NCBI GenBank assembly: GCA_003116975.1
Contig: BGKB01000220.1
Location: 65,337-129,336 of the forward strand
Length of the DNA: 64,000 nucleotides
Reading direction: 5' to 3'
Source: Aurantiochytrium sp. KH105
Taxonomy: Eukaryota > Sar > Bigyra > Thraustochytrida > Thraustochytriidae
The notes beneath the pieces are model-generated. The model ran no database searches and was not told the DNA's origin. It saw only the letters and a list, made by a program, of their open reading frames with translations. Below, in pieces: positions 47,915-58,711 of this stretch. Both the position numbers and the translations under genes were made by a program. Numbering within the stretch: position 1 is the first letter of the stretch; every line of letters begins with the position of its first letter.

Positions 47915-50900
47915 ATGAGCGGCGCCAAGAACGCCTTGGCAGACCTGGAGGGCGATGCGTACGCCATGGATAGATACTCGCGGCAGATCGGCGCCTACGG
48001 CGTGGAGGCCATGTCGAAGCTGATCAAAATGAAGGTTCTCATCGTCGGCCTCCGCGGCGTGGGCGTCGAGATTGCCAAGAATCTCATCCTGGCAGGACCT
48101 GGCGCCGTCACCGTGGCGGACGCCAAGGAGGTCGAGATGCGTGATTTAGGATCCAACTTTTTCCTTACGGAAGAGCACGTGGGCAAGACCACCCGAGCAA
48201 AGGCCTGCGCGCCCCAACTCCAGGCGCTCAACCGCCTCGTGGATGTCAAGGCCCACAATGGTGCCATCACCAAAGATCTCGTGCGTGCACATTCCGCCAT
48301 CGTTCTTTGCGAACCGACGCGCGAAGAGGCCCTCAAGTGGAACTCGTACGCACGGCTGCACAACGTCGCCTTTTACGCCACTGGCGTGCACGGCCTCTTT
48401 GGCTACGCCTTTGCAGATCTCGGTAGCGAGTTCACCATCAAGGACCGCTCTGGCGAGAACACCGTGAGCCGCATCATTGATGAGATCGACGTCGAAGCCA
48501 CGGGCACTCCTGGTGAAATGCTCGTACACCTCTTGCCGCCTCCGGATGGTCAGCGTCACAACATGGAGGACAACGATCATGAAGGTTGGGTCACCTTTGA
48601 CGAAGTCGAGGGATCTCTCGGCCAGATCCTCAACAACAAGGGCCCCTTTCGCGCCCACCACTACCAAAAGGAACGCGTCGATGCCAAGACCGGCAAGACG
48701 ATCAAGGTCTTTGATGCCTTTACACTTCGCGTCGTTGTCGACCCCAAGGGCAAGGCCACTCTGCCTGCGTACTCGCGCGGCGGCGGCCAGCTCCTCCAGA
48801 ACAAGGTCCCCGTCACCGAGTCGCATCGTCCTCTCGACCAGAACATTGAGCAGCCCATCGCGCCCGGCGATTACTCGCTCATGTTTACGGACGGCGCCAA
48901 GTTCGGTCGCGCCGAACAGCTCCACGTTGCCCTTCAAGGACTCTGGGAATGGCAAGATCAAGAGGGCCACTGGCCCAAACCGAATGACGTCAACGATATT
49001 GACGCTGTGATTGAGACTGCTGTTAAGCGCAACGAGGACCTCTTGTCTAAGCTCAAGGCTGCCATGGAGGAAGACGATCACGACGGGCACCCGCCCGTCC
49101 TTGCGCTCGAAGAGACCGACGAGGAGGTCATCAAGATGGCCATTCAACACGCCGATTGCTCGTTCCAGCCGCTCTGCGCGTTCTTTGGCGGCGTCGTCGC
49201 CCAGGAGGTCGTCAAGATCAGCGGCAAGTTCACACCACTCCAGCAGTGGGTGCACCTCGATTGCTTTGAGGTCCTCCCAGAAAAGTTCACCGACCCGCCC
49301 ATCGAGGTCTCGGCGGCGGACCGCGCTCCCTGCGGCTCGCGCTATGACGATCTCATCGCCATCATCGGCAAACCGCTCCACGACGAGCTCCTGCGAAAGT
49401 CCACTTTTATGGTGGGTTGCGGCGCCCTCGGCTGCGAGCTGCTGAAAAACTTTGCCCTCCTGGGCGTGGCTTGCGATCCTGATGGCGCAGGCACCATCAC
49501 CGTCACGGACAATGATCGCATCGAGGTTTCGAACCTTTCGCGCCAGTTCCTCTTTCGTGAGCACAATGTGGGCCAGCCCAAGTCTGCTGCCGCCGGCGAG
49601 GCAGTCGCGGATATGAACCCGGCTGTAAATATTGTCGCCAAACAGGATCTCGTGGCCCCGGATACGGAGCACATTTTCGACGACGACTTTTGGGAGGCCC
49701 AGGATTTTATCACTAACGCCCTCGACAATGTCAAGGCGCGCATGTATGTGGACAGCCAGTGTGTGTTTTACAACAAGCCCCTTCTCGAGAGCGGAACTCT
49801 CGGCACCAAGTGCAACAGCCAGACCATTGTCCCCAAGCTCACATGCTCGTACGCGGACGGTCCCAAGGATGAGGCCGGCGACGCCATTCCCATGTGCACC
49901 TTGCGCAACTTCCCCAGCACCATTGAGCATGTCGCAGAGTGGGCGCGGGCTCGCTTTGAGGACCAGTTTACCACCGCCGCCACGGAAGCCTCCAACTTTT
50001 GCAAGTCTCCGGATGAGTGGCTTGATGCGCTTCGTGCCAAGACGGTCGACATCAAGGAGTCTGGCAAGCGTCTCTCTTCGATCGAAATGGAGATGAAGCC
50101 TCTGCGCAGCATCGTGCACGTCCTCTCGCAGGCGGCCTCGCCTGATCTGTGCTTTGCGACCTGTGTCAAGGAGAGTTACATGCTTTTTCACAGCCTTTTC
50201 CGCGACCCCATTGTTTCCCTCATCCGCACCTACCCGGAGGACGCCACGGACCGCAAGGGCAACCCTTTTTGGTCGGGCACCAAGCGCTTTCCCCGTGTCT
50301 TGGACTTTGATGCCGAAGACGAGACCCACCTTGGCTTTATCACGGCGGCCAGCATCATCTTTGCCGTCAATTACGGCTTGCAGCCCGCCGACCAGCCGCT
50401 CCCGGCCGACCACTTTTGGCGCGATCCGGAGCACGTCAAGAAGATCGTCGCCACCTTTAAGCCGCCTCCCATTACGGAGGAAAAGGTTGACATGAGCGGC
50501 GGCGGCGAAGAGGAGGAGGACAACGAGGGCATGGACGTCGACGATGACGCCGCCATTCGCGAGTTCGAGTCCCTCCTCGAGGAGCTCGGCGAACTCTCGG
50601 ACAAGACCGACGACATCTCCGTGGAACCGGCCGAGTTTGAAAAGGACGACGACTCGAATGGTCACATTGACTGGATCTCGGCGGCAGCCAACTTGCGCGC
50701 CATCAACTACCGCATCAAGACGGCCCCGCGTCACAAGATCAAGCTCATCGCCGGCAAGATCATTCCGGCGCTTGCCACCACCACGGCAGCCGTCACAGGC
50801 CTCGTCATGATCGAGATGCTCAAGGTTGTCCAGCCTGGCAAGCAGCTCGAGGCCTACAAGGATTCGTCCAACAATCTCGGCATCAACGCTTACTTTTTCA

Positions 50901-51340
50901 GTGAGCCGAGCCCGCCTGAAAAGGCTCAGGACGAGTACGATCCGATTGAGATGGCCGAAGTCAAGTGCGTGCCCTCTGGATTCACCAAATGGGACCGTAC
51001 CATCATTCGCAGCTCCAAGGGGTCTCTTACGGTGTCCGAATTTGTCGATGCCTTCCACGCCGAGACGGGCGTCACCTGCACGGACATCATGCACCCGCAG
51101 GCAAATCGTCCGGGCGTTCAGGGCTCCGGCAAGTTCATTTGGGCTGCCACTACATTCGACAAGACGCTTCGGGCAGCCTTTGCCGCCCGCGCCGACATGC
51201 CTCTCGAAGAGGTGATCCTCGAGGTTCACGGTGAAGAGGCCCTCCCCTCTAACCGCAAGTACACCCGTCTCGAAGTGTCGTGCGAGAACGACGAGGGCGA
51301 CACCGTCAAGGTCCCCGAGGTCGTCTACTACTTTGCCTAA
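47915..51340 (+). CDS. UBA1: Ubiquitin-activating enzyme E1
   Basis: 1141 aa, close to the family's usual length of about 1020-1060 plus an acidic insert. E1 adenylates ubiquitin, transfers it to its own Cys and then to E2 enzymes. The start ATG 47915 precedes the classic DRYSRQIGAYGVEAM opening. The inactive adenylation half has GLRGVGVEIAKN. The active half has the ATP loop GCGALG at 501-506 and the DNDRIEVSNLSRQFLFR block. The catalytic Cys is C661 in PMCTLRNFPSTIEH. A ubiquitin-fold domain closes the protein (ending EVVYYFA). A Glu/Asp-rich insert near residues 865-905 lies before the SNGHIDWISAAANLRA segment. Intronless. FANCI follows on the same strand. Confidence 0.97.
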   Translation: MSGAKNALADLEGDAYAMDRYSRQIGAYGVEAMSKLIKMKVLIVGLRGVGVEIAKNLILAGPGAVTVADAKEVEMRDLGSNFFLTEEHVGKTTRAKACAPQLQALNRLVDVKAHNGAITKDLVRAHSAIVLCEPTREEALKWNSYARLHNVAFYATGVHGLFGYAFADLGSEFTIKDRSGENTVSRIIDEIDVEATGTPGEMLVHLLPPPDGQRHNMEDNDHEGWVTFDEVEGSLGQILNNKGPFRAHHYQKERVDAKTGKTIKVFDAFTLRVVVDPKGKATLPAYSRGGGQLLQNKVPVTESHRPLDQNIEQPIAPGDYSLMFTDGAKFGRAEQLHVALQGLWEWQDQEGHWPKPNDVNDIDAVIETAVKRNEDLLSKLKAAMEEDDHDGHPPVLALEETDEEVIKMAIQHADCSFQPLCAFFGGVVAQEVVKISGKFTPLQQWVHLDCFEVLPEKFTDPPIEVSAADRAPCGSRYDDLIAIIGKPLHDELLRKSTFMVGCGALGCELLKNFALLGVACDPDGAGTITVTDNDRIEVSNLSRQFLFREHNVGQPKSAAAGEAVADMNPAVNIVAKQDLVAPDTEHIFDDDFWEAQDFITNALDNVKARMYVDSQCVFYNKPLLESGTLGTKCNSQTIVPKLTCSYADGPKDEAGDAIPMCTLRNFPSTIEHVAEWARARFEDQFTTAATEASNFCKSPDEWLDALRAKTVDIKESGKRLSSIEMEMKPLRSIVHVLSQAASPDLCFATCVKESYMLFHSLFRDPIVSLIRTYPEDATDRKGNPFWSGTKRFPRVLDFDAEDETHLGFITAASIIFAVNYGLQPADQPLPADHFWRDPEHVKKIVATFKPPPITEEKVDMSGGGEEEEDNEGMDVDDDAAIREFESLLEELGELSDKTDDISVEPAEFEKDDDSNGHIDWISAAANLRAINYRIKTAPRHKIKLIAGKIIPALATTTAAVTGLVMIEMLKVVQPGKQLEAYKDSSNNLGINAYFFSEPSPPEKAQDEYDPIEMAEVKCVPSGFTKWDRTIIRSSKGSLTVSEFVDAFHAETGVTCTDIMHPQANRPGVQGSGKFIWAATTFDKTLRAAFAARADMPLEEVILEVHGEEALPSNRKYTRLEVSCENDEGDTVKVPEVVYYFA

Positions 51341-51934
<594 letters not shown>

Positions 51935-54900
51935 ATGGGCGGCAGAGACATCTTCGAGGAGGTTCTCCAGGCACGAGGCGGCCTCGCCGTTGGGTCGCAG
52001 CTGAGCCTGACGCAAGCCGACGGCGATCTGGTCTCACTCAAGGAACGCCTTGGAGAGGTGACGGCCGAGGATATCAAGACGACGCTGCACGCGCACACGG
52101 AGGATCCAAGTTTGCACAATTTCATCAAGATCATCTTTCGAGGGTCTCCCGTCAGCGAGGATGCAGCGCTGGAACGACGCCTTGTCGTGTACCACGAGGT
52201 TTTTGCGCTCGCCGAGGCCGGAAGTCAGTTGCGCCGCGAGCTAGTCTTTAACTTTTTGCTCGTGGAGGTTGCCAACTTGCCACCGAATGTTCTGGCGTCG
52301 CTGGTAGAAAAGGCGCTCGCCAGCATTGATGGCGATCGGACCATTGTCACCAATGCTGAAAACCGGTGGTCCCCATTTGAATTCCTACCGGCACTACTTG
52401 TTCGGACGTTTGACCTGCCGCCTGCTGGCGTAGACCCTCGCGGACTGTGCAGCGAAGACTACTCGCAAATCTCAGGCAGGGAATATGCTTTGCACATTAT
52501 CCACGAGGTCTGCCGGAGACCTTGGCCCGTTAACGCTGCGACCATGATTGTCGCCACTCTGCAAGAAATGGCAGGTCACTTTTCCGAGGATACTGTCGCA
52601 GAAATTGTGCGCAAAGGCATGCATCAAATCAAGCGCACAACATATGCAGATCTCCCGCGCCTGGCGCATCGCCTCTTGCTGATGCTCACCTCAACATCAG
52701 TCAAGCCCGCACGGCAAGTCGAGGCTGTTGACGAGCTCATTGCTGTTCTCGAGGATCTGAACGCGCGGTACAGGCCAAGTGACGACGATGACGACGGGCT
52801 CAAAAGTTCCTCTTCATTGCGTATACCTGGTCTTGACGACCGTTGCGAGGTCATCCCGCCCACCGAGGCTGAAAACGATCAAGAAGAAGAAGAAGAAGAA
52901 GAAGAAGAAACGTCGAGAGTATTGAGCGAGGAACAACGCGAGGCGTTCAAGAGTCTGCTGCAGGCCGAAGGTGCCGTCGTGAGCCACTTTTGCATGACGG
53001 TCGCTAAACACCTCAGTCTTGGCCGTACGTTTGTCAAGTCGTGTATGCATTCACAAAATGGCGTGGTGCAGCTCACTCCTCTGCGCGTCGCGTTTTTGCT
53101 CGGCCTTGCAAAAATCAAGCGTCTTGAAGCGCCTGTTGTGAGCGTTTTCGTTGCTCGCGTCCATGCAGCGAGCAGTAGCGTCGTTCGCGCAGCCGCCTCG
53201 CCATGGCTTGCGGCGTGGCACCGCGCAGGCCAGGAGGCGTACAACGATGATGCGCACGGGGATGCCGAGTTCTGGCGTGCTCACAGCGACGGCATGTTTG
53301 AGGTGTTTGATGCTGTCATTGACTTTAGCGTGCGGGGCGGCTGGGATGCCGTTGTGCAAAGCCTGGCTCTGGTCGGCGTGCAGCTCATTGACAAGGCAAA
53401 CAAATATCGGCCAGCGCAGCGGGTCGCGCGCGATGTCCGGCAGGCTGGACACGAGACTCTCTTTCCAGTACGCGAACGCGTCGTGCTCGAAAGCCGAGAT
53501 CCGACCCTCGTACTGGGGGAACTTGGCGTGCGTATTTTGTCGCAAAGCTTTGCGAAACACAGCATTGTTCAGCGCGAGGTGCTCGAGTGCATCAAGATGA
53601 GACTGGCGAGTGCGGCCGGGTCTGTTGCCGACCAAGGCGTTGTACAGGTTGTTCGCTTGCTTGCTCTGCTCGTAGATCAGGTTCCCGAGCTGATCCTTCG
53701 CGAGATGAATAGTCTCAAGGATATGCTTGCCGGGTTGCCGCGTGTTTCGCCTCGCACGGCTGCCGGAATTCTCCTGGCTGTCCAGCCTCTGTTCGAAATT
53801 CGTGCGGACATGGTGGATTTCTGTGTGCTGGTGTTTCGCAAGGCGCTCTTCCAACGCGACCTGCAACCTCGGCTCGTGGCTGTGCATGGTTTGCTTGTCT
53901 TGCTACGTTGCTGCCCGCCGGAGCAGCAGACCGAAATTATCAATTGCGTGCGTCGCTGCCTGGGCCACCAAATGCAGGTCCGCGCGGCCCTGTACGCTGG
54001 TCTGGGCGCTGCCAAATTAGACGCTTCGCTCAAACCCTTGGTGCAGGAAATGCTGTGCGCTCATCTTGAATCCATGCTAGCAAGGCCGCTTTCAGACGAC
54101 GACGCTGCGGGAGACGAAGGCGGCGAAGCGCAAGGTGAATCTGCAAATGACGCAACGCAACCCAAGGTGAAACAGGATGCCGCGACTGACGAAGCCGATG
54201 CGTCAACGCAGCCGAAGCGGGGCAGCAGTGAAGACAATATTCAAAGTTCTGCGTGTTTCCCGATTATGATTACGGAGCGATGCGTGGATCGTACGTCGGG
54301 CGCCGTGTTGGATCCAGTGCATACCCTTCTCGAAACGCTGGTCATGACGGGGGCAACGCGCTCTGTGAATGAAGTGTATGAGCGTGTCTGCGTGCATTCT
54401 GGAGAGTGGGCGGGTTCGATCGTCGACACTTCTCGGCAACTCGCGGTTCAGGTTTGCGAGGTGCTGTTGCATTACAGATACGACGAACGACTGTGGATCG
54501 TCATGTGCAAGCTCATGGATGCAGGCGCGAGCTCTCCGTCGAGTAAGAAGCGCAACAAGCATAGTGCGGGAGACGAGGGCGACGCGGATGCAGAGCCAGA
54601 GGACGAGAACTCGCACGAAGCGCAAGTTGATCTTCCACTGGCGTCGCGCGTCGCCGAGGCGCTGCGCGTGGACCAGGTACTGGACCTCATCGAGCGCGAT
54701 AACCAGGTGTCTCCCGTGCGACGCTTTGCGCAATCGTCGCTCGCGGCAGGACTACGTCGAATTCGCGAAACACGAAAGATTTCCGCCCAGGAGGCCCAAG
54801 AGCGTGTTGCGGGAACGGCTGTCGAAGTGTGTTATGACGCCGCGCGACTTGGTGCTGGTGAAGTACCCGCGTCGACACAAGCGCTCGTGCGTCGTGCGGG

Positions 54901-56710
54901 CCGCGCCTTGGCGCCTTGTTTGTGCAGCGTGGAGATGCGCAAGGAGAACGTGAGCGTGTTTTTGGGTTTTCAAGAGAGTCTCGAGATGGCTCTTGAGCTG
55001 GGCGATGAAGAGGGTTTTCTGCGCGAGACCCTCTTGCGCGATCCCACGGGCGAGGACGCGGGCGAGGACGGCGCCGGTCGAGACACGCATGGGCGCTCTA
55101 CTGTGGATGCTGCCTTGGACATTGTGCGCTCGGAAGTGCTCGACCGTTTGCTCGGCACGGCGAATATGCCGCGTCTGCAGGCGGGGCTTTCTATGCTGGC
55201 AGCGCTCTTGCCGCTGAGTCACGATCTTACGGAGCACGTGAGCTGGATTCGCGTCAATCTGATTGAGCGCGAATTCCGAAAGGCAAAATTCTGCGAGGCA
55301 GCAATGCAGGTCCACCTCGTCGCGGAGCAGCTTGCGTCATCCGATCGGCATGATCTCATGGGAACCGCAAGTCTGGCTTGGGAGCTGCTGCGTAAGCTTG
55401 GCAAGCGTGAGGACCTTGCGGAAGAGGAAGAAGAAGAGAAGGACAGTGATGCCGAGAGCGATGGCGAGCAGGGCGAAGAAACGGTCCATGTGTCGCGTCT
55501 GCAAGGTCAAGACGACAATGATGATCTCGATGATCAAGATGAAGATGACGACGCGAGCGAAGATGAAGACAATGAAATGAGCTGCGATGAGGACGAGGAC
55601 GAGGACGAGGGCGAAGTGGAGCATGGTTCGCAAGGGGATGGAAACGACAACGAAGATGACGACGACGACGACGATGAAGAGACGAAGCGTTCGGGAAAGA
55701 AAAAGTATGACAAGAACAACAAGAAGAAGGACAGGAAAGAAAAGAAGAAGAAGAAGAAGAAGGAGAAGAAAGCACAATCTGTGAGTGCTCAAACGACGCA
55801 GCTTTCAGCGACACAGGCAAAGGTGGTCCAGGTGGAGTACATGATTGTATCTGAGCGTACGATGGGAGCTGCCGTGCAATGCGTCTTGTCGCATCTTTTG
55901 GCAGCCCTTGAAGAGTGCGAGTGGGCGGCCAGTCAAATGAAGGAAGATCCTATTACCGTACCAGCAGCAACGAACTTTCGTCATCGTGAGCTTGCGCAAG
56001 CGCGTCGGCGGCGGCGCGAGCAGACGAAACTTTTGCACGAGAAGTTACGGCAGATCCAGGTGGGGTGGGCGCCGCTCAATCGTGCTGAACTTCCAGATCA
56101 CAAGTGCTACGATGTACTTTTCAAGGCTCAGACACGCATGTACAAGGTTCTCGGTGCGCAGCTGGGTGTGCGCGTTTCGCAAAAGGATGCGAGCGCGCCC
56201 CTCGACTTGCGCAGACTGCTGCGGCGCACGCGAATGAACTCGGAGTTGACGTACAAGACGCTGCGGCACCGAGGCGGGGCTACGTCTACATCGGCAGCTC
56301 ACATTGCCAAGGAGGCGAAACAAATGCCAATGTTGGTTTTCCAGATTGAGCAGTACGACGTGCAATTGGTGCGACTTGCTCGTCTTCAACGTTCGAACGC
56401 GTCAGTCAGCTTGACGGATTTCGTGTACAACATTAACGCGTGGGACTTTCAGATTCGTGTGGCAGACAAATCGAAGAAGCGTTCGCGTGCCGCCAAGAGC
56501 GAGAGTCAGCGATCGCGAAGTGACAAGGAGAACACGCAACAATCGTCATCATCTGGTGCGACGGAAGCAAGCGCTCAAGGTACCAAGCGTATTAAGCGCA
56601 AGGCTAAAAAGGCCTCTTCTTCTTCTTCTTCTTCTTCTTCAGCTGCTGCAGAAGGCGCGGGCACACAAGGGAGCTCGGCATCATCTGCAGCGTCGTCCGC
56701 TGCGGCGTAG
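51935..56710 (+). CDS. FANCI: Fanconi anaemia group I protein (FANCI) homologue
   Basis: 1591 aa from ATG 51935 (MGGRDIFEEVLQARGG); human FANCI is about 1330 aa. FANCI pairs with FANCD2 as a clamp on DNA in interstrand-crosslink repair and is mono-ubiquitylated. Recognition rests on ordered matches to the family: IIFRGSPVSEDAALERR near the N-terminus, the PLRVAFLLGLAKIKRLEA block, the region around GVQLIDKANKY, LGVRILSQSF, and ILLAVQPLFEIRADMVDFCVLVFRKA. It is helical throughout. Odd features are an acidic run near residue 315, an acidic/Gln/Lys insert near 725-770, and a large Glu/Asp-rich then Lys-rich insert at about 1160-1280. The tail is basic, then Ser/Ala-rich, with a possible nuclear signal (TKRIKRKAKK). 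No introns seen. Confidence 0.88.
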   Translation: MGGRDIFEEVLQARGGLAVGSQLSLTQADGDLVSLKERLGEVTAEDIKTTLHAHTEDPSLHNFIKIIFRGSPVSEDAALERRLVVYHEVFALAEAGSQLRRELVFNFLLVEVANLPPNVLASLVEKALASIDGDRTIVTNAENRWSPFEFLPALLVRTFDLPPAGVDPRGLCSEDYSQISGREYALHIIHEVCRRPWPVNAATMIVATLQEMAGHFSEDTVAEIVRKGMHQIKRTTYADLPRLAHRLLLMLTSTSVKPARQVEAVDELIAVLEDLNARYRPSDDDDDGLKSSSSLRIPGLDDRCEVIPPTEAENDQEEEEEEEEETSRVLSEEQREAFKSLLQAEGAVVSHFCMTVAKHLSLGRTFVKSCMHSQNGVVQLTPLRVAFLLGLAKIKRLEAPVVSVFVARVHAASSSVVRAAASPWLAAWHRAGQEAYNDDAHGDAEFWRAHSDGMFEVFDAVIDFSVRGGWDAVVQSLALVGVQLIDKANKYRPAQRVARDVRQAGHETLFPVRERVVLESRDPTLVLGELGVRILSQSFAKHSIVQREVLECIKMRLASAAGSVADQGVVQVVRLLALLVDQVPELILREMNSLKDMLAGLPRVSPRTAAGILLAVQPLFEIRADMVDFCVLVFRKALFQRDLQPRLVAVHGLLVLLRCCPPEQQTEIINCVRRCLGHQMQVRAALYAGLGAAKLDASLKPLVQEMLCAHLESMLARPLSDDDAAGDEGGEAQGESANDATQPKVKQDAATDEADASTQPKRGSSEDNIQSSACFPIMITERCVDRTSGAVLDPVHTLLETLVMTGATRSVNEVYERVCVHSGEWAGSIVDTSRQLAVQVCEVLLHYRYDERLWIVMCKLMDAGASSPSSKKRNKHSAGDEGDADAEPEDENSHEAQVDLPLASRVAEALRVDQVLDLIERDNQVSPVRRFAQSSLAAGLRRIRETRKISAQEAQERVAGTAVEVCYDAARLGAGEVPASTQALVRRAGRALAPCLCSVEMRKENVSVFLGFQESLEMALELGDEEGFLRETLLRDPTGEDAGEDGAGRDTHGRSTVDAALDIVRSEVLDRLLGTANMPRLQAGLSMLAALLPLSHDLTEHVSWIRVNLIEREFRKAKFCEAAMQVHLVAEQLASSDRHDLMGTASLAWELLRKLGKREDLAEEEEEEKDSDAESDGEQGEETVHVSRLQGQDDNDDLDDQDEDDDASEDEDNEMSCDEDEDEDEGEVEHGSQGDGNDNEDDDDDDDEETKRSGKKKYDKNNKKKDRKEKKKKKKKEKKAQSVSAQTTQLSATQAKVVQVEYMIVSERTMGAAVQCVLSHLLAALEECEWAASQMKEDPITVPAATNFRHRELAQARRRRREQTKLLHEKLRQIQVGWAPLNRAELPDHKCYDVLFKAQTRMYKVLGAQLGVRVSQKDASAPLDLRRLLRRTRMNSELTYKTLRHRGGATSTSAAHIAKEAKQMPMLVFQIEQYDVQLVRLARLQRSNASVSLTDFVYNINAWDFQIRVADKSKKRSRAAKSESQRSRSDKENTQQSSSSGATEASAQGTKRIKRKAKKASSSSSSSSSAAAEGAGTQGSSASSAASSAAA

Positions 56711-56800
56711 CATAATTCTTTTTTCCAAGTTAGAGTAGAGATGAGCAAGAGATGATTTGCATACTTTCATTTTTTGTTCAACAAATACAGTGTCAGAGGT

Positions 56801-58711
56801 TCAGGCAAGACGAGGACTCTTGGCCTGCGGACGGGCCTCAAAAGCGTGGTGTCCGTCGCTGTCAGCTGCGTCAAAATCAGGACCAGGGCTGAAAACGGAT
56901 TCGTTTGCTTTGCGTTTGTGAACGATTCCCAAATGTGATCGTTGTTGATGCTGCGCCGCAGAAGCAAAAAAGTCGTCAGTTACGAAGTGGCCCATGGGCG
57001 AGGGCGGCGAATCACCCGGATGCGAAAGCGCAAAGGGTGACTGTCCCGCGTCCGTGGGCTGGTTGGATCCGTCGTCAAGCGACCGGGTTGAAGGCGGACC
57101 ATTGAGACTGAGAGGCGCCAGACCTCCGGGCAGCTGGCGCGTCGGCGAGAGCATCGGGGAGGATGCCGAGGACTGTGCCCGCGAGTTGGGACTCACGGGA
57201 GAAGACGATCGCGAGGAGGGCGTCGAGGTCTCTGAGAAATTGCGGCATCTTGTGTTGAGATTATGCAAGTTGAGTCGCATGTATGAGGGCGACTTGGGCT
57301 GCGTGTGGACATGGAGCGGGTAGACGTGCTGTTGGGCCTCGTGTTGTGGCTCTTGTCGACGATCCAGACCTCTATCATCATCGTTGTCATCGTCGCGTGG
57401 CGTTAATTTCAGAAGCTGCGCAAGCGCGCGAGAGGTCCCGGATGCACTCGACGAGGGCGAGCGCTGGAACGCGTTGTGTGGGCCAGCATCGTCGGATTTG
57501 AGATCGCCGAGAGCTGTGGGGTAGTCGAAGTCATAGGGATTGCTGTTGCTGCTGGTGGTTGTGTTGTTTCCATGCGATGAGGTTCGACCTCCAGCGAGCA
57601 GATCGAGCGGGTCTGGGTAGACTTGACTCAAGTGTAAAATGTTGTGGGTAGTGGAGATCGGAGGCGGCGGAGGCTGCGAGTGCTGCATGGAATAAGGTAG
57701 CGGGCGCTCTTCGCCATAACTTTCGCTGGTACGATCATAGTCGGAGACCTCGGTGCCGTTGCTGTCTGTCTGAAACATGGACGAGCATTGACTGTGAATG
57801 CTATGCGGCCCAGACCTCGTCGATGCCCGAGGCGTGGACCCAGCAGGGTTGTAAAGATTGACCCCGACGCGGTCATTTTCTTCATGGATGCCAAAGTTAC
57901 CAAAGTCCGAGGCGTGGAGAGAGCTCGAGAGACCGCTGTATGTATGGCGAGGGCTGTTGAGCGGCGCGTGGGCCTGGCTGTAGGGGGAGTGCGCGCCGCC
58001 AAGATGGTGCGCGCTATTTTGCGCTACCTTGCTGTAGAAGCGGCGTCGAACCTCGAGAAGAAGGCTCCGCGCGTCAAAGGGGGCTTTGACTGATGGCAGT
58101 CGCTGGTCGCAGGATCCGCACGACGCGTAGTCGCACCTTGCGAGTCCGCGTTGGACGCGAAGTCGATGCATTTGCAGACATCGCGTGCAAGCGTTGTGGC
58201 TGGAGCACACCCAACGGTGCTCGAGAAGCTTGTCGAGAAGACGAATGTCACGCTCAGCAGGGGCGATTTGCAGTCCCTTATCAACCAGAGGGCCAAGGTT
58301 GGAGCGGCGTAGCTTGAGATGATGGCGCACGGCATCGTGGGAGCGCTTCTGGTTCGTCTTTTCGTTGAATCGATCCGTAATGAGGTGCATGAAGCTTTTT
58401 CCGCGAATATTTTGCTTGCGCTGCTGATGGCAAAAGGCGCTGAGGACTTGGCTATCATTCCATATGAGACCAACGAGAATGCGTCGTTCTTCAGCACTAA
58501 AGCGTCCAGTGCGACCGCCACCTGACGAGCAGGATGCTTCGGGAGAACTGACGCATGGAGACGTCGGGGAGTTTGGCGCTGACGAGGGCATGCCCGGGAG
58601 ATTGTGTGCGTCTACGCAGTCGTTGTGCTCGTTCGGGGTGGCAACGTCGGCGGCAAGGACACTAACACTATGCGGGGAGAGGCTGATGGCCCCAGCGGCA
58701 ATTTGGTCCAT
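56801..58711 (-). CDS. Putative DNA-binding protein, Myb/SANT-like with a Cys-rich segment
   Basis: 636 aa from ATG 58711 (MDQIAAGAISLSPHSVS); the frame extends upstream only to a non-ATG codon. Near residues 70-140 a folded, charged block (GRFSAEERRILVGLIWND...FMHLITDRFNEKTNQKR...AVRHHLKL) has the spacing of a Myb/SANT-like helical DNA-binding module. Next comes a compact Cys/His segment (CSSHNACTRCLQMH...CDYASCGSCDQ) that could bind zinc. The rest is Ser/Pro/His/Gln-rich and disordered, with basic KRKANE and KSPRLA ends. A nuclear regulatory role is inferred. No family could be named with certainty. It converges with FANCI, 90 bp between stops. Confidence 0.55.
   Translation of the reverse strand: MDQIAAGAISLSPHSVSVLAADVATPNEHNDCVDAHNLPGMPSSAPNSPTSPCVSSPEASCSSGGGRTGRFSAEERRILVGLIWNDSQVLSAFCHQQRKQNIRGKSFMHLITDRFNEKTNQKRSHDAVRHHLKLRRSNLGPLVDKGLQIAPAERDIRLLDKLLEHRWVCSSHNACTRCLQMHRLRVQRGLARCDYASCGSCDQRLPSVKAPFDARSLLLEVRRRFYSKVAQNSAHHLGGAHSPYSQAHAPLNSPRHTYSGLSSSLHASDFGNFGIHEENDRVGVNLYNPAGSTPRASTRSGPHSIHSQCSSMFQTDSNGTEVSDYDRTSESYGEERPLPYSMQHSQPPPPPISTTHNILHLSQVYPDPLDLLAGGRTSSHGNNTTTSSNSNPYDFDYPTALGDLKSDDAGPHNAFQRSPSSSASGTSRALAQLLKLTPRDDDNDDDRGLDRRQEPQHEAQQHVYPLHVHTQPKSPSYMRLNLHNLNTRCRNFSETSTPSSRSSSPVSPNSRAQSSASSPMLSPTRQLPGGLAPLSLNGPPSTRSLDDGSNQPTDAGQSPFALSHPGDSPPSPMGHFVTDDFFASAAQHQQRSHLGIVHKRKANESVFSPGPDFDAADSDGHHAFEARPQAKSPRLA

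Noticed and set aside
48146-51229. 1027-aa minus-strand ORF opposite UBA1, and 522-612-aa minus ORFs opposite the METAP2 genes
   Set aside because: Shadows of strongly biased codon use (third-position G/C) in well-identified plus-strand genes.
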